From the NCBI GenBank assembly GCA_037074705.1, contig CM073590.1:1140001-1204000 (forward strand): a DNA stretch of 64,000 nt, in the 5' to 3' direction. The DNA is from Zhengitettix transpicula (taxonomy: Eukaryota > Arthropoda > Insecta > Orthoptera > Tetrigidae). The notes below the pieces were generated by a model. It saw nothing but the letters and a program-made list of their open reading frames with translations. It did not search any database and was not told the origin of the DNA. Both the position numbers and the translations under genes were made by a program. Shown here piece by piece: positions 1 through 9,915 of the stretch (positions are counted from its first letter, which is position 1; every line of letters starts with the position of its first letter).

Positions 1-46
1 GAAGGACGTAGAGCCACAGGGGGAAAATATGTCAGGCCTCACTCAC

Positions 47-440
47 CAGTCAGTTAGTAAAGACGACTGGAGTGCTATTACAATAACAGTTTTACCAAAC
101 ACAATAACGATCAAGACCATGGAGACTGCGGACACTTTTGTCGCCAAATTTTTCTGAGCCACTTTAAATAGTTCAAGACACACGAAAAGGTCTGCCTTTT
201 CCATCTTCCAGTAATAGTCTATACTTAGGTGCAAGGCTCCTTGAATGATCCAATACCCTCCAAGAGGTACTTCATACCATCACAAAAACCAAAAATTCCG
301 CCTGTGACCAAGACGGCATTCGCAATTTTCTGTACAATATAAAGTGATGTATCTTTGTATATTTTTTTACAAACATAAAAACGTGGACATATTCCAACAA
401 TAATTTGTATAAAAACTCCTAGAAACACTGACAGGAACAC
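47..440 (-). other. Possible membrane-protein exon(s), unidentified
   Basis: Two overlapping minus-strand open frames (440-225 and 234-43) are rich in hydrophobic segments and join in the same direction near 225-234, where a frame change would be needed. A sequence resembling a 3' splice site (pyrimidine-rich, ending TGTCAG) precedes the upper frame. A good donor, CTG followed by GTGAGT, lies at 46-41 and would end the lower frame in mid-codon. Readable segments include FIQIIVGICPRFYV and VSMVLIVIVFGKTVIVIAL, both membrane-like. I do not recognise the protein. It may be a host exon cut by the window edge, or chance AT-rich open frame. Low certainty. Confidence 0.2.
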
Positions 441-1800
441 TGTAGTGGATGAGAAACACCTAGCATAATGGTGAAAGGAATTTTAGCTGATAAATTTTCA
501 ATGTTGTGCTATAGATTACTCTGTGCGCAGGGGCCGTATCGTCACAGCACAGTCTTCAAACGTTACTGTAAGAAATGTGTATAAAAATTAACGAATAAAG
601 GAACATTTCAATTTAATTCAAAGTACAAATTTTAACCTGCAATACTCCAAGAGTATATATATATTGTTATAATTAAAGAGCAATTAAGAGTTAATAATTA
701 TAAACTGTTGAACTGGAATTGTTACCGGCAAACATACACAAAGAGACAATAATGGACGAGAATATGAACATACAAGGTATTGTTTAGACATTGCGCGCGG
801 AGGTTGAAGTGGACAGTCGGCGGTCAAAAACGACGGAGAGTGGATGTGTTAGTCGAGACAATTTAAGATTTTAAAAAGTAAAGTTAAAAGCACTCAGCAA
901 TCAGGAGTGACTGCATGTGGTCGTGTTTGGAAATTGTCTAAAGGATCTAAAATAATAAAAAGCAGTAAGAAACGACAGCAGCTGTTCGTAACGTAAATCA
1001 ACGAGACAATTATTAAAAAGTAAAGTTGGACAGCGTCAATCCAGATAGTGACTCAGAAAGGTTTCTGTGTGTTACGCCAAATTTATCTTGAGAAACGACG
1101 AGGAGGAATTTTGCGAGGTCAATGAGGAAAGTCCAACTGTTATTAAGTCTAAATTCCGTGTAAAAATGGCCTGTTCGTAATTTGTTTAAAGTGAGAGTGT
1201 GTTGCTGAAAGTTTCCAATTGCCTTGGTACCAGAACAAAACAGTGAGTTATAAACCATTTAAATTAATATGTAAACGTTATATTAAAGGTCAATTTCGTC
1301 AGATTTCGATTTTATTAAAATATTTGTCAATATTAAGGTGTAAATTGATTGTTTAGAAAGGGAATAATTTATTCTTTATTGAAAGGCCCAGAAAAGACCC
1401 TGAGTTCAAGAGAAAATTAAATTGACTGTATGACATAAAATGTAAAAGATCGGAGAGTAATTATTTTTATAATCTTGAATTATTTGAATAATAATATTTC
1501 AATTGCTTGGTCAGTTTCAATAAATGTTTTTATTCATGATCCTTCATTAGATAAATTTTTTCTTATATTAATTTCATTTTAATTAATTGTTCATAATTGA
1601 TCCTTACATTACGACGCCTCAACGTGTGGCCATTATAACCTGTTAATTATTTTTGATTATTACATTTATGGCATCACCAACGTTGGGTTATTCAGTTAAT
1701 TAATTGTTTCTTAAATGATTATTACAATATATATATATTATAGTAATTGGTAATTAAGGCATTGTTCTAATTGAAAAGTTGAATTGTAGAGGACTCATTA
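441..1800. other. AT-rich non-coding stretch; possible LTR-retroelement leader
   Basis: No convincing gene. A short motif (GAGACAATT, then TTAAAAAGTAAAGTT) occurs at about 855-890 and again at about 1000-1025. At 1613-1631 and 1669-1687 are two sequences resembling the TGGCGCC-CAACGTGGGGC primer-binding motif I associate with insect LTR retrotransposons. The stretch could be a decayed retroelement leader, but no LTR ends or gag/pol were found here. Confidence 0.25.
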
Positions 1801-2022
1801 TTGGTGGATATAGCGGACGCCGCAACAAACCGGCAATGCAAAGAAAGTATTGTTGATCGGTCGAGAAGGTTTTACGCGCTCAAAATTTACGAGACGAACG
1901 AACAGTCAGACAATGAACGGCGAGGTGTAAAGACCACAAAATTCTAATACACGAAAAGTTGAACAAGTGAGCAGATTCATTATACTACAGATAATCGAAG
2001 AAAGGCCAATATTAAAATTAGG

Positions 2023-2943
2023 ATGAACCCAGACTCTGGAATGAAGATTTATTATGGCCAAGCAACAACGATATATTATCGATTAGATCATGCCATCATC
2101 TTGGACGCAATCACTGAAACCAGCAGAGATGAGTACCTAGCAGCAGTAGCAAAATACATTTGTCCACCTAGAATATAATACATTTCAAAAATCTCCAACG
2201 CAATGATTTGTATATTCCTTAGCAAAAAGAAAGATGTAGAAGATCTAACAACTAGACATAAATAATTAATAATTAACAATCAGATCATCAGTCTAAGGCC
2301 TTTAATAGTTAAACTAAGAAGATTGGTCATATATAATGTCTGTCCCATAATCCCTAATGATACAATATTAAAGGAATTAAGCAAATTTGAGATAACACCT
2401 TCCTCACAAATTACAGACATAAGGGCAAATACTTCGGGTAAAAGATTTTCTCATATCATACGGTTTAGGGAGTAGTTTTTCTACAGAACCAACTAATATT
2501 CATAAAATTCCAGAATCAATCCCAATACTATATGACAACACAAACTACAGGATATTCTTAGCACCTGAAAACGACACATGTTACTATGCAAAAGATTGTG
2601 TACTATATAAAACCGACGCGACCTCCAATAATCAATCGCCAGCAAGAGAAACAAGCCAGGAAAACAACACAAATTCCGAGGTGACCTCCAAAAATCAATT
2701 GCCAATAATCGAAAGAATCAATGAAAACAACTCAACCAATAGAACAGAGGAAAATACAGAGGAGGCAACACTGAACAACATAGCTATAAATTCACCCAAT
2801 AAAAAAAGAACTGCATCAATCCTGTCCACTCAGATCTCTGACAATTCAGATAATACAGGAAAAACGAATTCAAGCAAACAATCAAAGAAAGCGAAAGAAA
2901 TAACACTGAACCCAACGCCAACCGTCTTCGACCCCTGGGCTTA
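2023..2943 (+). pseudogene. gag-like ORF1 of the I-clade LINE, broken
   Basis: The frame opens with MNPDSGMKIYYGQ and contains the I-element gag signature of a segment like ISNAMICIFLSKK followed by LRPLIVKLRRLVIYNVCPIIP. The region near 2551-2605 reads YRIFLAPENDTCYY and then loses the rest of the expected CCHC zinc knuckle (only a KDC remnant is visible). The tail (2681-2943) is a hydrophilic Asn/Ser/Thr/Lys-rich stretch ending in VFDPWA. Stops at about 2179 and 2250 and frameshifts near 2450-2520 break it. It would have encoded the RNA-binding protein of the retrotransposon particle. Confidence 0.6.
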
Positions 2944-3261
2944 GAACATGCAAAAAATACATTTGAATAACAATCAAACAAATATCCGAATCATTCAACC
3001 AAGTAAAAAGTCTAATAGTAAATGCGATGAAAACAAAAAACCCGCTAAGCATTATCAACGATTACTTAATCACACCCGATAGCGTCATCTACTCTAACAT
3101 TAAGGAAAGAGGCGCTAAAAGCAAAATAACTAGATTAAAAAAAAAATTAAAAGGCAAGTATGTGAAGGCGATTCTGACCATGGCTCATCAGAATAAAGTA
3201 TCAAGCATACAAGATAGGAAAACGACTACTCCTCTTAACCAATTAACAATCGGAGTAAAAT

Positions 3262-5005
3262 AAAAATATTACAGTGGAATTGTAACGGATCTGCAAGAAG
3301 GAAAAGCAATCTAACCAGGCTGATAGGGAAGTACAAACCTGAAGCCATTGCAATCCAAGAGACTAATTAAAACGGAAAAGACGGCAACAATAAGGGCCTT
3401 TCAAAGCTACAACTACATTAGAACGTCCCACGCTAGCGGCGGCGTGTCTTTGTTCAAAAACAGCTATCTTCCCTCAGAACAAATAATGCTTAGAACCCCA
3501 TTGGAAGCATTAACAGTAAAACTTCACCTGAAGAAGGAAGCTTGTAATCTGTAAGATCTTCCTCCCACCCAATAAAGAAATACGAAAGCAGGAAATGGAA
3601 AATCTGGTTAAACAGCTAAGTAGCCACTACATATTAGTAGGAGATATAAACTCCGTAATAGGATAAGAGGATCTGAAGAAACGGATGTCAGAGGCGGCAT
3701 TTTCGAGGATTTCGCCTACTCTAAAAATATTACCCAACAATGGCGAGCTTACGCATATGGATACGGCTAACGGAAAAACATCGGCGATAGACATATCGCT
3801 AAAAATATCTGACGAGTGCGAATGGACCACTCTTGACTCCCCATATGACAGTGACCACATAACTATAGTCACCAAAATTCAGATTAGCCAGGAGTTATAC
3901 CATTACAATAACAACGATAGTGGTGCAAGGTGTAATATAAATACAAAGGACAGGGTGCAATTCGAACTGGCTATGAAACAAACAAATAAACATACAGGAA
4001 GAGTTTAAGAATGATAACATAGATAATAATATCATTATCTTTAATAATATGATCATAACAGCAGCAGACGAAACGCTGGGCAGGAAAAAGGAAAATTGTA
4101 AACCACTAAGGCAAGTGAAATCGGGGTGGAACATGGAATTTTTATTAGCCCATAGAAAATACAAGCAGGAACTCAACAGCTTTAGGAATAATCCCAACCA
4201 AGATAAAATGAGCTTCAATAAGGCTAGAGCAGATTTTAGAAGACAAACGAAGGAGGCGTGCAGAGCAATGTGGACGAAAAACATGGAGTCAATCAACAAC
4301 CAACTACAGGGAATTGTGGAGAATTGTTAGAAGCATGAAAGCAGCAAAAACCTACCATAAAATTAACCTGCTAACAAATCATCTAGGCAATAGAATAACC
4401 AATCCCAAGGAAATTGCCTAGCGAAAACTTTATATAAACGTCAGTAACCAGCTTCTACTCCACAGAATTCATAAGAAAAACAAGGAATACTCGGAAAGAA
4501 CCAAGCCTTGTACAAGACCAATTAACAAAATAATAGGAGTCGATCAAATTAATGAGGAAATATCTTTAAGCGAGTTTAAGGAAATCATCCTTTCCTTTAA
4601 AAACTCAGCACCCGGATTAGACCATATTCCAAACATACTACTAAAAAATCTCCCACAGAAAGGTTTCGAAGTCCTGCTAGAAGTATTAAATGATATTTGG
4701 AGAACGCACCAGTTTCCAGAACTTTGGAAAAAATCTATTATCGTACCAGTCCTGAAAGCTGGTCAACCAAGTAGAAGCAAAGGCAGTTACAGACCAATAG
4801 CGTTAAACTCCAATCTATGTAAAATTTTGGAAAAAGTAAACAATTTATTTTACCCCAAACAATTCGCTTTCCTTAAAGATCATTCACCAATAGCATTACT
4901 AACTAGCCTAGACAACTACATTATGTATTCCTACATTAAGGAAGCCCTAAATATAAAGTATCATTCCATCACAGTAATACTTGACATCAGCAAAGACAAT
5001 TCTTT
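3262..5005 (+). pseudogene. Endonuclease-reverse transcriptase ORF2 fragment of the I-clade LINE
   Basis: The endonuclease part has the expected order: N-terminal QWNCNG, IQET (the catalytic Glu), GDINS, then RGGIFEDF with the segment before TSAIDISL, and finally SDH. A linker runs from about 3880 to 4540, part of it open at 4049-4330. The RT part (about 4550-5005) carries finger/palm motifs PGLDHIPNILL, WKKSIIVPVLKAG and YRPIALNSNLCKILEK, and reaches VILDISK, where the active-site Asp would sit. Multiple in-frame stops occur (for example at about 3368 and 3664). The protein would have nicked the target and copied RNA into it. Confidence 0.65.
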
Positions 5006-5010
5006 TGAGT

Positions 5011-8000
5011 TAAGTTCAGTAGCGGAGACTTGTGAAGCTGGGATAGCTTTCTGGATGTCGAAGTCTGTGGAGGAAGATGTAAGCTGTTGCAGGATTCTGC
5101 ACAAACAATTAGAATACTTGCTAGATTCGAAAATTTAATAAATCTCTGTGAGAAATGAATAATTAAATAGTATATAAATTATTTGAAAATACTCAAGTTT
5201 GTAAGTGAATTAATAATACATAAAAATGTGATAGAATATGACAATTTGTGACTATTGTAGTTACAGAGAAATATTAAACTGCTAAAGAAATCTATTTATA
5301 CCTAAGTAAGGACGTGAACTCACCTTATATCAGATGGAATCTTTACTTAGGACTGTCGGGAAACGTAGGGTAATAGTCGTCGAGACAGTCCCAGCTCCGT
5401 TCGAATCCATTCTTACCAGTTGAAAACTCTTAGCATATATTTCAGTTTAACCATATATTATGTCGAATACTTGAACGAAAAGTTTTTATGAAACATAGAT
5501 TTACATGTACATATAAATCCCATTAATATATTTTGAAATAATATAATGGAAATAATATTATAAAACTAATAACTAGATTTAATGTTTGTAATTCATCTGG
5601 AATTAAGTTTTAATAGTTCCAGAGATGTTAGCATCATTATAAGACACCTTCCTCGAGCTGTATTAATAATTAATTATTTCTGACTCTTCTTGAAATTTTT
5701 CTCTGAGACATATAGGGTAGATTGTAAAAAAGTAATATATTTTAGGTTCTGACTAAGTACAACGAATTACAGAAAAATGTACACATGCCTTGACCCTGAA
5801 CTGCTTCTAATTCTGATTGCTATTACACTGACCGAACAGTAGGTCAACACAATTAGTCACCAATACTTTTTAAATTAAGGGGAAGGAAGTAGTCGTCACA
5901 ATAATTACTATTTTGCTGCGTGCTACATGAAATAGCAGAATTTCCATTTTCTTAGAAATAATTTACTTTGTGGACGTTGTTATTGCCACTTCTTTCACAG
6001 CCAACAGAAGACAAAATCAAACAGGGAAAATTTGCGCCGAGTAAATTGTTTCATATTTAAGAAGCCAAGTAAAACAAAGGACAGTAATTAGGAGAGTCTT
6101 TGACACTCACTCATTTGGAACTTTAAATATTCTGTTAAAATTCAAGGAAAACAAAGGAATAATTAATTATTCTCAAAAATTATTCTCATGAATATATCAT
6201 AATCGCGAAAGTTGTCTGCAAAATAATTCACAATAGAAATTAGTGTTTCTCTTTTTTCCCTAAACTGAATTTCAAAACTGGTCAGTTAGAAAAATTAATT
6301 TTGTAATGGAGGATTTTTGGGCATTGAATAATAATATTAAAATTAATACATCAATATTTATTTGTAATAAATACAAGTAATTTTACATATCATTGAACAT
6401 AATTAGTCTATCAATATTATTTTATAATAATATTTAAAATAATCAATCAATTTTTACGGTTAATTATGTTATATACTAATTATGTATATATTATTTTACA
6501 TTTTCGTTTTTTGTGATTGTTTGTTATATTAATTTGGAAAATACCTGAATAAGATACAAATAGGTATCGAAACGTGGTTACAATATAAATAAAATATAAA
6601 ACGTGTTTATAAGGCCATCAATTGTTTTATTAATTCAATAACAGACGTTATATTTAAAATTCTTACAAATAATTTCTGTAATACGTCTTAAAATATATTC
6701 ATTTTATAGGAATATTTACTTATTCTGAAAAAAATATTAGTGTTTAGGTTAAAGCGGCACAACTACATAAATTGCGAGTTATATAATATAAATCATAATT
6801 TCTCCAGGTTATAACAGTTTTCATCGCTTGTATAATATTTTATTAATTGTAATATAATAATTAATTAAGGATATTATAATTTAATTAATAGGGATTTCTA
6901 TTTTTTCTAATTTCGTATGCCCCACTGTAGGAATGCAATTTTTTCGTGGATTATAAGGAATCAACCGAGATGGGTTAAATTTAGAGCGATTTCTGTGAAA
7001 TACATTCTATAGTGGAGGACATATATTTGATGCAGATTTCCCACACAAACAGGCAGAAAGTCAATACAATTGCTACAAGCCAAATTACGTGAGTTAAATA
7101 CTAGTAATATTTACGTGTTCTTTAATTTCAAAATTGAAATTTTTCAATACATTGTTGGCACGTATAAATACTGTACGTGTCCTCCCTTCCTTAAACGATC
7201 ACACGGAGAAACATAATTATAAACTATTTAAAGGTGTGTTTTACTGTAGTAATATACTACTCAATAGGTAATTTATTCTCTTAAAGATTTAAATACACCC
7301 GTGGATGCAGTAATATTAATATTATATTGTTCAATGCATGTAAAAATTAAAATAAAAATATGAATTTTAGCGTCTCAACGAAACTTAATTGTAATCTCTC
7401 ACACTTATGTATTTTTCTTTTATTATTCAATTGCTAACACTTTGATTTGAAAAAACTTCCATTTCTGGAAAGCGCAACATGAAAACTCAGAATATCTGTG
7501 ATTTAGTTATTTGTTTTTGAAGAAACAGATGTATTGATAAACTAAGTTTACTTCAGTTTACAGACATGAAAGAACCGTGTTGTAAAACTTTGCATTATTA
7601 CACTTTTATCTGTGGCAAAATACGTGACGTATTTTAATTTATAGGAATAAACGAGGATGTAGGCACTAAAGAAAAATTTCCGCTTGAGGTAAAAATTGGT
7701 TGACAAAAGAAGAGTTATATTTTAAAGAATTATTTTTCATAGACATTAATTAATTCAAACTATCCATTTCTTTAATTATTCACTGGGAGTGTCAGCAGAG
7801 ACGTGCGCCAACCACAGCAAGACATATATCTTAGTTTTTTCTGACTTACCAAATCGCTATCGTGCTTCAACTATCCGTACAGCAGTAATATTGTTTATTT
7901 TGACTTTCCACATCCAAATTATCAGTGATGACGATGGTAGAGAAAGTCGTCGAAACGTTGAGCGTTTGTCTAATGACTGTCAGAGTTTTAACCCAAGAAT

Positions 8001-8090
8001 TTTTTATTCTACATATTTTCACATTTAAAGTGGTTTATGTAAATCAGTAACACAAACAGTTAGAGGTTGTTGACTTTTATTAAACTTTAA
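5011..8090. other. AT-rich intergenic sequence
   Basis: No coding homology found. A 9-bp inverted repeat (CCTAAGTAA at 5301-5309 and TTACTTAGG at 5343-5351) is followed at about 5391 by GTTCGAATCC, which matches a polymerase III B box, but I found no convincing A box. The rest, including the very AT-rich part 6160-7000, shows nothing I can name. The 79-codon open frame at 7789-8028 has no recognisable similarity. Confidence 0.3.
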
Positions 8091-8091
8091 A

Positions 8092-9560
8092 GCTCGTTAC
8101 AGAAGCGACAACTGTGAAAAGATCCAACCGTTCCTCGAAAGAACTAAAAGAGTTTCATACCGGCAATACGGTTTTAGGTAGGTGCGATCTACTACCAACG
8201 CAATCCAACTAGTAGTAGAGACAGCCAGAAAAGCCAAGAAAGGTTTCTGTTCACTTGTTATAATGTGAAGAACACCTTTAATACAGCACAATGGGCGCAC
8301 ACGATAAAGCCATTGAGAGAGAAATAAGTTCCAGAATACCTCACGAAGCTAATCATAAATTATTTCGATAACAGGAGAATATACTTCAAAACAGACAGAG
8401 ACATCCTGGAGCACCAAATGACTTGCGGAGCATTCCATATTAGATTCCACAGGGATCGAAGATGGGACAAATTGTATGGAATACCATGTATGATGGGCTC
8501 CTAAACATGTAGCTTCCAGAGTCATAGTGGGGTTCGCTGACGACGGGATTATCACTGCATCGGCAGACTCTACGGAAGTACTAGAAATTAAAGTAAACGA
8601 CACTCTATGAATAATTTTAAAATGTCTGACAGAAAAAGGATTAGAAATGGCAGTGAACAAGACGGAAGCAATAATAGGAACAGACAGGAGATCGTACAGA
8701 ATATCATCCTTCAAAGTTGGAACAGAAAGGGTTATGTGAAAAAAAAAAAGTATCCGCTACCTTGGGGTGGAACTGGATCACAAGTTGACCTTTTCGACAT
8801 ACATTAAAAGCACAGCCCACAAATCACAGAGAAGAGCAGCATCATTGGCACGCATTATGTCTAATGAAAATGGGCCATCGGAGACTAAAAGAAGATTTCT
8901 GATGAGTATCGTCCACTCACAAATGCTGTACGGATCACTCAAAAAATAAACTGAAGTCAGTACAAATGAAGGGAGCACTAAGAATAACAAGGGCGTATAA
9001 AACGGTTTCAAAAAGCTCTGTACTGGTCTTAGCTAGTGTACCACCGATGGAAATGTTAGCCATGGAAAGAAAAGTATTATACCATCAGAAAAATGAGTTT
9101 AAAATGGAATCCGAAAACCACTTGTGGGTCAATGAAAGGGCAAGGACGAGGCTCATAGAAAGGTGGCAAAGAGTCTGCGATTGTGAAAAAACCGGAAGAT
9201 GGACCCACAGATTAATACCCAATCTTTCACCATGGGTCAATAGGTAACACGGGGAAGGATCCTTCCTCACTCAGGTGCTAACCGGACACGGCTGTTTCAA
9301 ATCATATTTATATTCTAAAAAACTGAAGACGAAAAATGCGGAACACAGTTTTCCACTGCGATGCATGGAGTATACAACGTGACAATTTAACGTCCTATAT
9401 CGAGAAGAAAGTCAGTCCAGAAAACCTGGGCAAACTCCTTCTAAAATCAGAGGGCTGCTGGAAACGTATAGAAAATTTCGCAAAAGAAGTAATGAAAGCC
9501 ACGGAAGAGCTTATATTAAAAATCGGAGAAGATAGTGCAAAAGACGCTACCCCGAAGCAA
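8092..9560 (+). mobile_element. R1-clade LINE relic, 5' truncated
   Basis: Only the RT and C-terminal parts of an R1-type LINE remain. In order: QYGF followed by a near-match to the KGRSTTNAIQLV motif (about 8155-8205), a stretch matching the DVKNAFNTAQW motif, a degraded VTCGVPQGS region (about 8417), VGFADD (about 8530, the catalytic Asp pair), KTEAI, then SQRRAASLARIMSNENGPSE, MSIVHSQMLYGS, and the C-terminal segment KLLLKSEGCWKRIENFAKEV typical of R1 ORF2. Stops and frameshifts are scattered through it. The last codons (TPKQ and stop) end at 9562, exactly where the GATA microsatellite and the next LINE begin. Confidence 0.75.
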
Positions 9561-9562
9561 TA
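8157..9562 (+). pseudogene. R1-type reverse transcriptase ORF2 fragment
   Basis: Pieces of open frame at 8607-8807, 8767-8949, 8966-9247 and 9336-9563 correspond to consecutive parts of one protein once frameshifts are allowed. The FADD motif is visible, but the upstream GVPQGS motif is degraded to GAFHIR. The C-terminal domain carries WQRVCDCEKTGRWTHRLIP, resembling the zinc-knuckle neighbourhood of R1 proteins, and LLKSEGCWKRIENF near the end. No endonuclease domain is present. Non-functional. Confidence 0.65.
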
Positions 9563-9587
9563 GATAGATAGATAGATTTATTCACCA
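9563..9587. repeat. (GATA)n microsatellite at LINE 3' end
   Basis: About four ATAG units lie between the end of the R1 relic and the 3' end of the minus-strand LINE. GATAGATAG also occurs on the far side of that LINE (about 12996-13004). The repeat is either a microsatellite-type 3' tail of the LINE plus a target duplication, or the original target. Confidence 0.6.
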
Positions 9588-9915
9588 TTAGCCCTCTAAA
9601 GAGGAAATAGGATTCGTCACAAATGTACAGTAGATAAATTGCATATAAACTTATAATACACAAAAACACACACAAAAATTCATATCTGTTTACATTAGTC
9701 TAGCCACTACAATCATACACACTATTTTTAGGAAACACGCACACGACACAAATCACTTCCTGGTATTAATCTCCTGTCGCTAGGTACGGAGGGATGTCGT
9801 CATAGATATTTACTAAAACAGAAAGCAGAGGCAGGAAAACAGAACCAAAAGGGGAAAACTGGACAAACTATTTACATATTTATAGCATATTCAGCAATTT
9901 TGTAGGCAAGGCAGT

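Larger units (their letters stand above)
1800..5010 (+). mobile_element. I-clade non-LTR retrotransposon (LINE) relic
   Basis: A 5' to 3' ordered but decayed I-type LINE. After a putative 5' UTR, a gag-like ORF starts at the ATG at 2023. An apurinic endonuclease segment starts at about 3262 (KILQWNCNG), with IQET at about 3350, GDINS at about 3641 and a DSDH motif near 3847. The reverse transcriptase N-terminal half runs from about 4550 to 5000 (SAPGLDHIP, SYRPIALNS, VILDISK). The RT stops just after the first catalytic-Asp motif region, so the YADD domain and everything downstream is missing: the copy is 3' truncated or rearranged. Many stops and frameshifts make it non-functional. Clade assignment rests on remembered family motifs. 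Confidence 0.75.

Noticed and set aside
5301..5420. tRNA gene suggested by GTTCGAATCC near 5391
   Set aside because: No A box at the correct distance and no acceptor stem pairing.
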